Below are positions 45,159 to 53,741 of a DNA stretch of 64,000 nt, one piece after another. Origin of the DNA: JAZDGX01 sp964482205. Its GTDB lineage: Bacteria > Eisenbacteria > RBG-16-71-46 > CAIMUX01 > WJJG01. Position numbers and translations under genes: made by a program. The first letter of the stretch is position 1; each line of letters opens with the position of its first letter. The stretch covers positions 296,338 to 360,337 of the forward strand of contig CAYZWI010000002.1 of NCBI GenBank assembly GCA_964482205.1, given 5' to 3'. The notes beneath the pieces are model-generated. The model saw only the letters and a list, made by a program, of their open reading frames with translations, ran no database searches and was not told the DNA's origin.

Positions 45159-46883
45159 TCACCGGACCTTGATGACCTTGTGGATCTTCTCCCGGCCTCC
45201 CTCCTTCAAACAGCAGAAGTAGGTGCCGCTCCCGGCTTCCTGACCACTTGCGTCCCTCCCGTCCCACAGGAACACGGATCCGCCGGCCTCCGGGGATTCG
45301 CCCTCGATCGTTCGGATCAGTCTCCCGGACGCATCGTACACGCGGAGGAAGACCCGCTCAGCATCGGGAAGTCGATACGGTATCGAGACCAGAGCGCGGA
45401 ACGGATTCGGGTAACTGTCCTCAGACAAATCCGGAGACCCAGATCTCGATCCAGGACCGGGTACGACTTCCTCCACCGCGCTGGGGAGGAACTCTGTGCT
45501 CTGGGCATAGATATCCCAGCTCTCATTGGACCGGAAATCCTGCCAGGCGAGAATTGCCCCGCACCCGGCGTCCTGCACCAGGCAGACGAGACTCTGTCCG
45601 TATGGCGCGGCGCTGATCGCCTTCCCGCCATCGCTCCAGTACGCTTGCCCAACGCGATTCAGACGCTGGGCGTAGATATCTTCCTCCCCCGCGCCCTCAC
45701 GAGCGTCTTCCCATGCGATGATCGCTCCGCCCTCGCGGTCGGGGACGATCGAAGGGAATCCCTGGTCGCCCGCAGCATTGCAGACGATCACCCCACTCAA
45801 CCCCCAAAGAAGGTCACCGTCGTCGGAGACACGCTGGGCGTAAACATCGAAACTGGAGCCGCGCTTGTCCCGCCAGGTGACGACCGCGCCCTGCTCCAGG
45901 TCCGTCACCAGTCTTGGGCTGTACTGGGCGCCCGCAACGTCGCACACCCGCCGACCGTTCGGCAACCAGAGCGGCACCCCTCCAGGGCTCAGGCGCTGCG
46001 CGTAGATGTCGGCCAGCTCATCGTTGCGATAGTCGCTCCAGACGAGGACCACCCCACCGCCCCCATCGGTGACGATATCGGGCCAGCGCTGGTCGTCGGC
46101 CGCACCGCAGATTCTCACGCCATTCGCAACCCAATAGGGCGTTCCGTCGGAAGCCACCCCTTGGCCGTAGATGTCGACTCCGCTGCTGCCCACGGTCCGA
46201 TGGTCCTCCCACACAAGATAGGCTCCGCCCGAACCGTCGGGGACCATCGCCAAGCAGTCCTGGACGCCGCTCGCGGTGCAGATCGGCACACCGTCCTGAG
46301 CCCACATCAACGAGCCGTCGTACGCGATCCGCTGCGCGTAGTAGTCTTGCACCACGTACCCGCGTACGTCCGCCCACGCGATGATCGCGCCGTGATGCCC
46401 GTCCGTCACGATCTCGGGATAGGTCTGGTACTCGCCGGCACCGCAGACGAGAACGCCGTCGACCGTCCAGCGTGAGTTGCCGTCGGAATCGATCTGCTGC
46501 GCATAGATGTCCCAGCAGTACTCGCAGCTGCGGTCGTCATGCCATGCGATGACCGCTCCGCCGGCCCCATTGGACACGATGGCAGCCGCGTATTGCGACC
46601 CGGGCTGCACGCAAATCGGCACCCCATTCCGGAGCCAGAGCGGGTGGCCGTCCGCATCGATTCTCTGCGCATACAAGTCCGGATCTTCCCCATTCCGATA
46701 ATCCCACCAGACGACGATCGCTCCCCCCTGGCCGTCTTCGCAGATCGCCGGTTGGATCTGGGGGGAGGTCGACTCGATGCAAACGGGAACTCCGCCCTCC
46801 CTCCACGCCGCACGGGAATGCGGCGCAGGGAGGAACAGCGTGGCAGCGAGAAGGCACACTCCGACACGCAACCTGGAGCACAT
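45159..46883 (-). CDS. Exported beta-propeller-like repeat protein with FlgD-Ig-like tail
   Basis: The ATG at 46883 has GAGGAGG upstream and a signal peptide (VGVCLLAATLFLPAPHSRA). The 574-residue protein has eight repeats of about 54 residues, each with GVxxC, then IVxDGxGGAIIxWxDxR, DIYAQRxxxDG and a Trp near the end. Eight such blocks suggest one closed propeller; the fold is inferred. The C-terminal FlgD-Ig-like module has FLRVYDASGRLIRTIEG and GTYFCCLKEGG, ending VIKVR. The function is unknown. Confidence 0.85.
   Translation of the reverse strand: MCSRLRVGVCLLAATLFLPAPHSRAAWREGGVPVCIESTSPQIQPAICEDGQGGAIVVWWDYRNGEDPDLYAQRIDADGHPLWLRNGVPICVQPGSQYAAAIVSNGAGGAVIAWHDDRSCEYCWDIYAQQIDSDGNSRWTVDGVLVCGAGEYQTYPEIVTDGHHGAIIAWADVRGYVVQDYYAQRIAYDGSLMWAQDGVPICTASGVQDCLAMVPDGSGGAYLVWEDHRTVGSSGVDIYGQGVASDGTPYWVANGVRICGAADDQRWPDIVTDGGGGVVLVWSDYRNDELADIYAQRLSPGGVPLWLPNGRRVCDVAGAQYSPRLVTDLEQGAVVTWRDKRGSSFDVYAQRVSDDGDLLWGLSGVIVCNAAGDQGFPSIVPDREGGAIIAWEDAREGAGEEDIYAQRLNRVGQAYWSDGGKAISAAPYGQSLVCLVQDAGCGAILAWQDFRSNESWDIYAQSTEFLPSAVEEVVPGPGSRSGSPDLSEDSYPNPFRALVSIPYRLPDAERVFLRVYDASGRLIRTIEGESPEAGGSVFLWDGRDASGQEAGSGTYFCCLKEGGREKIHKVIKVR
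45480..46793 (-). repeat. Eight ~54-residue coding repeats
   Basis: The units align on GVxxC, GGAIIxWxDxR and DIYAQR. The first seven have the Cys; the eighth lacks it (GKAIS) and is shortened. Confidence 0.7.
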
Positions 46884-47108
46884 TGTCGTTCCTCCTCTTG
46901 ATGTCCCTACAAGCGCTCGACGCAGTGCATTGAGGATGCGGCCGGAAGTATACCACCTGTGCCTCTCGACCGACAGGCCGCGCGGCATGATCTGTGCAGC
47001 GTAGTCCGTGCGGCATGGGCACAGTTGGCTTGGGATGCATGGCCTGGCTGGACCATCGCATCAAATGGGATGCCGGGAATCGTGCCCGCGGCGTTCGTCT
47101 GTATTTCC

Positions 47109-48041
47109 TTACTCGATCGGATCCCACTGGAGCACGACCTTTCCCAGTGGGTGGCCGTCTTTCAGATGCGCCAGAGCATCTCCGGCGCTCTCCAAAGGGA
47201 ACACACGATCCATGTGCACCGAGATCGCGCGCTCGTCGACGAGGCGCGCCAGGGCCTCGAGCCGGGCGCGGGTTACTCTCGTTGTCTGGCCGATTGCCCG
47301 GATGCCTCGCGCCTTGGCCGCCTCCTCGTCCGGTTTCTCCACCATGGAGACCAGCACTCCGCCTTTCTTCAGCACTCCGATCGAGCGCCGGTACGTCTCG
47401 CCCCCGATAGTGTCGAACACCGCATCGAAATCCTTCACCGACTCTTCGAATCTCACCTTCTCGTAGTCGATGACCAAGTCCGCTCCGAAGCGTCGGACGA
47501 AATCCGCCTGCTCGGCCTTGACCGTGGTCGCGATGTAGGCACCCAGGTCCTGCGCAAGCTGAATGGCCATCGTCCCAATGCCTCCCGCCCCTCCGTGAAT
47601 CAGGATCTTCTGCCCCACGGTCAGTCCAATATGTTCCGTGAGCGCCTGCAACGCGCTCACGCCAGCCAGCGGGAGCGCACTGGCCCGAAGGAAGTCGAGC
47701 GAGCCGGGTTTGCGCGCAACCGTCCCTACGGAAACGAGAGCGTATTCGGCAAAGGAACCGCTTCCCCCGCTGAAGCGGCTCGCTCCGCCGAACACTTCGT
47801 CCCCTGCGTGGAAGTCGTCCACGCCGGGGCCGACGCTCTCGATCACGCCCGAGAAGTCTCCGCCCAAAACGAACGGGAGATCGACGGGGATCATGCCTGT
47901 CGTCAGTTTCCAATCGAAGGGATTCACACCTGCCGCGCGGACGGCGACAAGGATCTTCCCCGGGGCGATGGCGGGCTTGTCGATCTCGGCGATTTCGACC
48001 GACCGGGGACCGCCGATGCGCACCAGCCGCGCGGCTTTCAT
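47109..48041 (-). CDS. Zinc-independent MDR-family NAD(P)H-dependent oxidoreductase
   Basis: The 310-residue enzyme of the quinone-reductase type starts at the ATG at 48041 behind AAAGGA. An N-terminal GroES-like domain has RAAGVNPFDWKLTTG and VLGGDFSGVIESVGPGVDDF. The Rossmann domain carries ILIHGGAGGIGTMAIQLAQ (NADPH-binding AxxGGxG-type motif). The structural and catalytic zinc Cys clusters of alcohol dehydrogenases are absent. It reduces quinones or activated alkenes; the exact substrate is unknown. It lies 99 bp downstream of the sulfatase-like gene. Confidence 0.9.
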   Translation of the reverse strand: MKAARLVRIGGPRSVEIAEIDKPAIAPGKILVAVRAAGVNPFDWKLTTGMIPVDLPFVLGGDFSGVIESVGPGVDDFHAGDEVFGGASRFSGGSGSFAEYALVSVGTVARKPGSLDFLRASALPLAGVSALQALTEHIGLTVGQKILIHGGAGGIGTMAIQLAQDLGAYIATTVKAEQADFVRRFGADLVIDYEKVRFEESVKDFDAVFDTIGGETYRRSIGVLKKGGVLVSMVEKPDEEAAKARGIRAIGQTTRVTRARLEALARLVDERAISVHMDRVFPLESAGDALAHLKDGHPLGKVVLQWDPIE

Positions 48042-48140
48042 GTCGCTTCCTTTCTCCGGCTTGCAGGAGAGGCTTCGCGCCGCCGGAACCACGAGCACGA
48101 AATGCAGCAGCGGACGCATGGCCGGCGGGTCTGCTAGAGG

Positions 48141-49997
48141 CTAATCGATATACCCGAGGGCTCGCAAGTGCTCGCGCGCCTGGGGCGTCATCTCGAATTC
48201 CTGGTCGGGCCGCACCCGAATGGCAGCGGTCAGCTCATGCAGCTCGCGCTGCAGTCTCGTCACGATCCGAGACGAATCCGCGTAGAGATCGCGCGCTTGT
48301 CCGGCGCCTTCCTCGTCCATCCGGAACAGCCACCCGTCTCCGAGCCGTTCCCGGATGCCCTGATTCTCGTTGACGACGAGGTTGTACGGCCATGCCCAGA
48401 TGCTGTAGCAACCCGAATCTGGCCACAGCTTCTCGCTCAGCAGGACCCGGCCGCGCAGGTTCCGGTCGACCCGGAGATCCCTTCCCGGAAGAAAGCGGTC
48501 ACCGGGGTAGGAAATCTCGAGCATTCCGAGCACGGTGGGAAGAATGTCGATGTTCGAGACCCACTCGTCGATCCGTTGCGGAGCGAGGAGCGGCGGATAG
48601 CGCACGATGAGCGGAATGCGCATCACGGGATCGAGCATCACGGGGGGATGGCCGCGGATCGAGCGTTCGCCGACGAATTCGCCGTGATCCGCGGTGACGA
48701 CGAGCAGGATGTCGTCGAGCGTCCCGGCGGCGCGCAGGCGATCGGCGAATTTCCCGAGATGATGATCGACATAGGCGATCTCGCTGTCGTAGGCGGCGGA
48801 GAAATAGGCGTAGCTTTCCGGCCCCCACCCCGCGAAACGCGAGCTGTCCGCGATCACCTGCCGACGCTGAGCGCACAGCCGGCGCACCTGCGCGGATTGC
48901 GGAATGCGCGCAGGGTCCAAGCCGGCGGTGAAGCGCTGAAAATAGGGCGCCTGCATCTGGTAGGGCATGTGCGGCTCGAGCAGGTTCAAGTACAGAAACA
49001 CCGGTACCCGCCGCTTATCGAACCAGGAGAGCGCGCGTGCGGCCATGCGAAAGGTGATCCGCGCCCCATTGTCGCGCCGCACGAACTTCCAATCGAGGCG
49101 CGACCAGGCGGGATAGACCCAGGCGTTGTGGTACAAGCCGAGATCGCGATGGAAGCCCTGCGTGAGATTGATCTGCTGCCCGGCGATCGGATTGTTGTAC
49201 ATCGCGAGGGTGTAATAGCCCTGCGGACGCAGGATCTCGGTCAGGGTGAGCAGGGCATCCGGCGCCAGCGCTTCTCCGTCGTTGCCGTGCAGCGAAGGAT
49301 ACATGCCGGTGAAGATGCAGATGTGGCCCGGGGGCGTCCAATGCGATGCGCTCACCGCATTCGCGCAGAACATCCCCTCCGCGGCCAGGCGGTCGATGTT
49401 CGGTGAAGTGGCGCGCTCATATCCGTAGCACGAGAGATGATCCGCGCGGGTCGTATCGAGCACGATCAGGCAGAGGCTGTGCACCGCGCCGTGGAAGGGC
49501 GCGACCGCCTTCCGGCACTCGCGCGTGGCGTGCGCGTCGACCGCCCAGCGAATGGTCAGGAAGAGCAGCAGCGGGCTGGCGGCAAGAAGCAGGACCGCGG
49601 CCGGTCGCGGGAAGCGACGCATCCGCGAGAAGAGCATCAACCCGATCGTGATGAGCGCGAAGAGCGTGGCCGCCATTCCAAGAGCGCGCGAGACGCTGCG
49701 CAGATCCTGGTAGACGAGCGCGGATAGGGCGAGCGCGCCGGCGATGCTCGCAAATGCGAAGGCGGCGCGAAAACGGGCCGCGGGATCCGCGCAGGTCTTG
49801 CGCAAGCCGGGAAGAATGCGCCGGGCGGCTTCGAACGCGAGGACGCAAGCGAGGGCAGGCAGCAGGTAGGCGAGCCAGGCGAGGACCATGTCGTCCGGGC
49901 GAAGCCAGTACGGGCCGCACGCAAAGAGAATGCAGGCGCTCTCGCCGAGGGCGAGAAGCCCGGCCGAGAGGCAGACCGCGAGAAGCAGCCAACCCAT
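48141..49997 (-). CDS. Membrane-anchored sulfatase-like (alkaline phosphatase superfamily) protein
   Basis: The ATG at 49997 with CGGAG upstream starts an N-terminal hydrophobic region of several TM helices (about 1-165). The extracytoplasmic domain has the metal motif LIVLDTTRADHLSCYGYERA and a nucleophile region SASHWTPPGHICIFTGMYPS. A second metal motif, VVTADHGEFVGE, follows. The Cys/Ser-x-Pro-x-Arg site of true sulfatases is not present; a Thr in WTPPGH is the probable nucleophile, as in phosphoethanolamine transferase-like relatives. The 618-residue protein may be a transferase or phosphohydrolase. The call is by superfamily. Confidence 0.85.
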   Translation of the reverse strand: MGWLLLAVCLSAGLLALGESACILFACGPYWLRPDDMVLAWLAYLLPALACVLAFEAARRILPGLRKTCADPAARFRAAFAFASIAGALALSALVYQDLRSVSRALGMAATLFALITIGLMLFSRMRRFPRPAAVLLLAASPLLLFLTIRWAVDAHATRECRKAVAPFHGAVHSLCLIVLDTTRADHLSCYGYERATSPNIDRLAAEGMFCANAVSASHWTPPGHICIFTGMYPSLHGNDGEALAPDALLTLTEILRPQGYYTLAMYNNPIAGQQINLTQGFHRDLGLYHNAWVYPAWSRLDWKFVRRDNGARITFRMAARALSWFDKRRVPVFLYLNLLEPHMPYQMQAPYFQRFTAGLDPARIPQSAQVRRLCAQRRQVIADSSRFAGWGPESYAYFSAAYDSEIAYVDHHLGKFADRLRAAGTLDDILLVVTADHGEFVGERSIRGHPPVMLDPVMRIPLIVRYPPLLAPQRIDEWVSNIDILPTVLGMLEISYPGDRFLPGRDLRVDRNLRGRVLLSEKLWPDSGCYSIWAWPYNLVVNENQGIRERLGDGWLFRMDEEGAGQARDLYADSSRIVTRLQRELHELTAAIRVRPDQEFEMTPQAREHLRALGYID

Positions 49998-50136
49998 GGC
50001 GTCTCCGCATTGCCGCTCTGCGCCCACCAATGCGGCGCTTCGATTGCCGGATTCCGGGATCGAGAGGGAAATCGTACCGGGGGATGCGGAAGGCGGTCAA
50101 GGATCGCTCGCGCCGCCTGCTGCGGGGCGAGCATTG

Positions 50137-50162
50137 GGGAGGCCGGCATCTGCCGGCCTCCC
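50137..50162 (-). terminator. Hairpin terminator after the OmpA gene
   Basis: A perfect 12-bp stem, GGGAGGCCGGCA / TGCCGGCCTCCC (50137-50148 and 50151-50162), lies 30 bp beyond the stop. There is no U-tract. Confidence 0.6.
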
Positions 50163-50191
50163 GTCTTCTCCGAGCGATTTCCGCGCGGAAA

Positions 50192-51694
50192 TCACTTCTC
50201 CAGCATCTGCCTGCGCTGGCGCTCCTTCTTCAGCACCTCGGTGTTCAGCACTTTGAATTCGACCCGGCGGTTCTTGGCCATGCCGGTGTCGCTGTTGTTG
50301 TCCGCAACCGGCTGCTTCTCGCCGTACCCGACCGCGGTGTACTGCGAGCCCTGGAGCTGCGGGAACTTCGCCAGCAGATGTTCGCGCACCGCATTCGCGC
50401 GCTTTTCCGAAAGCTCCTGATTCATCTTGTCCGAGCCGCGCGAATCGGTGTGGCCGCCGACTTCAACCCGCAGGTCGGGCCATTGAATGAGGATCGCGCC
50501 GATCTCGTCGAGCACCGGCAACGATTCGGGACGAATGTCCCACTTGCCCGTGTCGAAGTTGATGTTGCGCACCGTGATCTTGCCGGTGTCGAGCAGCTCG
50601 ACTTCCTTCTCGCTGATCATGATCGGGCAGCCGTCGATGTCCACGCGCGCGGTCGCGGGCGTGTTCGGGCACTTGTCGAGCCCGTCGAGCACGCCATCGT
50701 GATCCGAATCGGACGGGCAGCCGTAGGAATCGACGGTCGCTTTCGCCTGCGTGTTGGGACACTTGTCGAGTCCGTCGAAGACGCCGTCGCCATCGGAATC
50801 GACCGGGCAGCCCTTCGCATCCACGACCGCTCCGGACGGCGTGGCGGGGCACTTGTCGACTCCATCAAAAACGGAATCGCCGTCAGTGTCGCGCGGGCAT
50901 CCGTTCGCATCCACCTCGGCGCCTTCGGGAGTGCCGGGGCAGGCATCGAGACCGTCGAACACCCCGTCTGCATCGGAATCGATCGGGCAACCTTGCGAAT
51001 CGACTCTCGCGCCCAGCGGGGTCTTCGGACACTGGTCCTTGCGATCGAGGACGCCGTCCTGATCGGTGTCCCTGCGGGTCGCCCATCCCCCGAGTGCGAG
51101 TTCGACGCCAACGGAGTAGACGAGATTGTGCGTCCATTCATCTCCCGGCGGCTCGGGCGTATTGTCATCGAAGTTCCACATCCAATCGCGCACCTCGGCG
51201 CGCACAGCGAGACGCGAAAGAGGCCAGAAGAAGACGCCCGCCCCGAGTTGCGGGCCATTCAGATAGCTGGGATCCGGCCACACATCGTTCTCGTCGAAGC
51301 GCGCTTCCTGCCAGCCTCCGACCAGGAACGGACTCACTGATTTCGTGGGCGTGATGTTGAAGATCAGGTTGGCGCCGTAGAAGCTCATGTCCTGATCGAT
51401 GGCCGCGGCGTCTTCCTGCGGGACCCACGGCCGTCCGCCGTCGATGGTCTCACCCGACAGGATCCCGTAGTGACCTTCCAGTCCCAAGTATCCGTTCAGC
51501 CAGAATCCGAGACGCCCCCCGAATTGCAGGTCGTCATCGAGGTTCACATCATCGGACCAGCCGGCATACCCGAGGTACGGCCCGACGGTGAGATGCGGCC
51601 CATCCACCTGAGCGATGCCAATGCCTGGAAGCAGCAGGGACAACAGGGCAATGGCTCCGAGTCGATTCCATCCTCGCGATTTTCTCCTGTCCAT
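50192..51694 (-). CDS. OmpA-family protein with five thrombospondin type 3 repeats
   Basis: The ATG at 51694 has GAGGAGG upstream and a signal peptide (LGAIALLSLLLPGIGIA). The 500-residue protein has an N-terminal outer-membrane barrel-like domain (about 25-208), then exactly five 30-residue thrombospondin type 3 repeats (DxDxDGVxDGxDxCPxTPxG), which bind calcium, and a C-terminal OmpA peptidoglycan-binding domain (RNINFDTGKWDIRPESLPVL, VEVGGHTDSRGSDKMNQELS). It links the outer membrane to peptidoglycan. This architecture is common in didermic FCB bacteria. Confidence 0.95.
   Translation of the reverse strand: MDRRKSRGWNRLGAIALLSLLLPGIGIAQVDGPHLTVGPYLGYAGWSDDVNLDDDLQFGGRLGFWLNGYLGLEGHYGILSGETIDGGRPWVPQEDAAAIDQDMSFYGANLIFNITPTKSVSPFLVGGWQEARFDENDVWPDPSYLNGPQLGAGVFFWPLSRLAVRAEVRDWMWNFDDNTPEPPGDEWTHNLVYSVGVELALGGWATRRDTDQDGVLDRKDQCPKTPLGARVDSQGCPIDSDADGVFDGLDACPGTPEGAEVDANGCPRDTDGDSVFDGVDKCPATPSGAVVDAKGCPVDSDGDGVFDGLDKCPNTQAKATVDSYGCPSDSDHDGVLDGLDKCPNTPATARVDIDGCPIMISEKEVELLDTGKITVRNINFDTGKWDIRPESLPVLDEIGAILIQWPDLRVEVGGHTDSRGSDKMNQELSEKRANAVREHLLAKFPQLQGSQYTAVGYGEKQPVADNNSDTGMAKNRRVEFKVLNTEVLKKERQRRQMLEK
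50621..51070 (-). repeat. Five 90-bp thrombospondin type 3 coding repeats
   Basis: 450 bp encode 5 x 30 residues with no insertions, each carrying a Cys pair and a DxDxDG calcium motif. Confidence 0.85.
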
Positions 51695-51871
51695 GATTCC
51701 TCCTCTTTCGAAACGACATCCGGGTGCCCTGCGGGCTCCACGAAGACGCACGCACGATGGCGCAGTCTGGTCCCCGCGTGCTGCCGGGTGCCGGGTGACG
51801 GCCCCCTTATAGCAGATCGCCGGCGGGAGGACGAGGCGAGAATCCGGAAAGGGCGTTTCGGGGGCAGCCAA

Positions 51872-51898
51872 AGCGGGAGCCCGCAGGGCGCTCCCGCT
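51872..51898 (-). terminator. Terminator of the IKELYR-tailed protein gene
   Basis: AGCGGGAG (51872-51879) and CTCCCGCT (51891-51898) form a perfect 8-bp stem, plus one further pair, 23 bp beyond the stop. Confidence 0.55.
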
Positions 51899-51921
51899 CA
51901 GGCTCAGGCGTTCCGTGTCGC

Positions 51922-52707
51922 TTAGCGATACAGCTCCTTGATGGCTCCCCAGGTTCCTTCCTCCGTCGGCACAGGAGGCTCGAGGATCCAGGTGATGCAG
52001 TTCATCCACCACAGGATCGCATCCGCAGCCGGGTATTCGTCGGGAGCCCAGCATCCCATGATGAAGTTCTCGTGGGCGCTCATCATGACGTTGCCGTTCG
52101 TGTAGGCCGGGGTGTTGCCCGCGAAGGCGTACGCTGCATCCCCGAAGAGGCAGTCGCCGTCGTCAATGTAGTTGTCGGCCCCGGGAATGGAGGCCGACAT
52201 CCCCGCCCACCAGGGATTCGGGATGTGCGCCCAGCCGTAGATCGTGGCCGGAGTCTGCAAATCGGCATTCCACTGGTGGCCGGCGTAGGTCAGCAGATCG
52301 TCCATGTATCCGCTGAGGTCATCGGACGCGTCGCAGTCGAACGTGCAGAGGATCGCTTTCTTCCCCCCATTGAGCTGCGTCAGGAGATCGTCCCAGACGT
52401 AGCTGACCTCGAAATAGTTCTGATGGCTGACCAGAATCAGGTCGTACGCGCCCGAGGCGACCGCGGTCTCGAAGCCGGTGTAGTCGCCGTAGTACGCCAT
52501 GTACGCCAGTCCCAGGTTGTTCAGCGCCTGGATCACGTAGTCGTATGCCATGTAGTCGTCCGTGTAGACGACGATCGCATCCCGCATCTCCCCGGGGTGA
52601 AACTCCGTGTGGACGGCGCCGCTCGCATCCCCGGGCGCGTTGGTCGCGGCCAGCGCGGGGAACGCGAGGAGAGCGGTCATGAACAAACCGATGATCGCAA
52701 GTTTCAT
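51922..52707 (-). CDS. Exported GATase-like-fold protein with WGxIKxLYR tail
   Basis: The ATG at 52707 has a consensus AAGGAGGT upstream and a signal peptide (LAIIGLFMTALLAFPALA). The 261-residue product resembles an exported Rossmann/GATase-like domain: AIVVYTDDYMAYDYVIQALN at the start, YDLILVSHQNYFEV, and KKAILCTFDCDAS. It ends VPTEEGTWGAIKELYR, and this tail is shared with the protein at 61604. No catalytic residues are recognised. Confidence 0.75.
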   Translation of the reverse strand: MKLAIIGLFMTALLAFPALAATNAPGDASGAVHTEFHPGEMRDAIVVYTDDYMAYDYVIQALNNLGLAYMAYYGDYTGFETAVASGAYDLILVSHQNYFEVSYVWDDLLTQLNGGKKAILCTFDCDASDDLSGYMDDLLTYAGHQWNADLQTPATIYGWAHIPNPWWAGMSASIPGADNYIDDGDCLFGDAAYAFAGNTPAYTNGNVMMSAHENFIMGCWAPDEYPAADAILWWMNCITWILEPPVPTEEGTWGAIKELYR

Positions 52708-52787
52708 TGCAGACCTCCTTGGTGCCCAGGGCAGAATGTGCTTCGCGCGAAAATGGAGAAGGACCTGAAGCGGTGTAAGCGGAGGCC

Positions 52788-52809
52788 CGCGCTCGTCAAA
52801 GCGAGCGCG
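52788..52809 (-). terminator. Hairpin after the 52999 gene
   Basis: CGCGCTCG (52788-52795), loop TCAAAG, and CGAGCGCG (52802-52809) lie about 190 bp after the stop at 52999, which is farther than is usual. Confidence 0.35.
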
Positions 52810-52998
52810 CGGGTCCCTGAGGGCCGAGCAACTCACAGACGCGTTGGCCATGGTGCACCTCTGGCCAATCACAGTCGGTACGCGTTCTTCAAGCGGAGAG
52901 AGGATACTCATCCCGGGGCCCGGGTTCAATCGCTCCCGGGGCAGGCTTCTAACCGCAAGCAAACAAAAGGATTGCCGGACCGGCTTGGACTTCGTCCG

Positions 52999-53397
52999 CT
53001 AGAGGACCTTGCGAATGCCGATGCAGACTCCGATGGGGACGATCATCGGATCCTCCAAGATGATGCCGCCGCGCACCGAGATCGGCAGATAGAGCCCTTC
53101 GGACAGCGGAACCTGGTGCGCCAGAGCCCCTGAAAGGGAGAAGTCCGTGAAGTCCTCGAACATCACGAGTCCCGCGCCCAGATCCAAGTCGAATGCTGTG
53201 TTCAGGGGATAGCAAGAGATGCTGCCAGCCGATTTCAGCGGCGACTTGTGTGCTTCGCCGGACCATTTCTCGATGTCCGTCACCGAGTACCCAACGCCGA
53301 CGAGAGCCTCCAGCGACAGTTCGCCCGCCGAAAGAGCCTGTCCCGGGAAGAGAATCGCTACAGCGGCCAAGATCATCGATACCATGGTCGGTCTCAT
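52999..53397 (-). CDS. Small exported outer-membrane beta-barrel-like protein
   Basis: The ATG at 53397 lies behind GGGAGG. The 132-residue product has a signal peptide (VSMILAAVAILFPGQALSAG) and alternating beta-strands (LSLEALVGVGYSVTDI, FDLDLGAGLVMFED, LYLPISVRGGIIL). It ends with IGVCIGIRKVL. It is too short for a full eight-stranded barrel, so it may oligomerise or be a partial domain. The function is unknown. Confidence 0.65.
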   Translation of the reverse strand: MRPTMVSMILAAVAILFPGQALSAGELSLEALVGVGYSVTDIEKWSGEAHKSPLKSAGSISCYPLNTAFDLDLGAGLVMFEDFTDFSLSGALAHQVPLSEGLYLPISVRGGIILEDPMIVPIGVCIGIRKVL

Positions 53398-53741
53398 GCG
53401 GGCCTCCCTTCGTTCCTGCGGATTTGAGCGCGCACCCCGGCGGACGGTACGTGAGAGGACAATCAACAGTGGCCGACGGGGCCAACGACCAGCGCTAGAA
53501 TGCCGAAAGGAACGAATCCGCGAGAGACTCCTTGTCACTCGGCGCCGCTCGCGGACCGCGGCCATCCGTGGAGTTCCCAACGGCCCCTGCGGCTCCTCCG
53601 CGAACTCGCATGCGCTCGAGGGGGAGAGACGCCTCGTGGGGGCGCCCAGCTTCGTTGGGCGAAGAGAACGGCGGCGCTCGCTGCCGCCTTGCATGTCCCC
53701 CATCCGCCTGCTAGGTTGCGGGGCAGCACAAGGAGGAAGGC
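53398..53741. other. Divergent intergenic region
   Basis: 344 bp between the small exported protein gene and the M20 peptidase gene. No gene, hairpin or clear promoter is visible. Confidence 0.4.
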
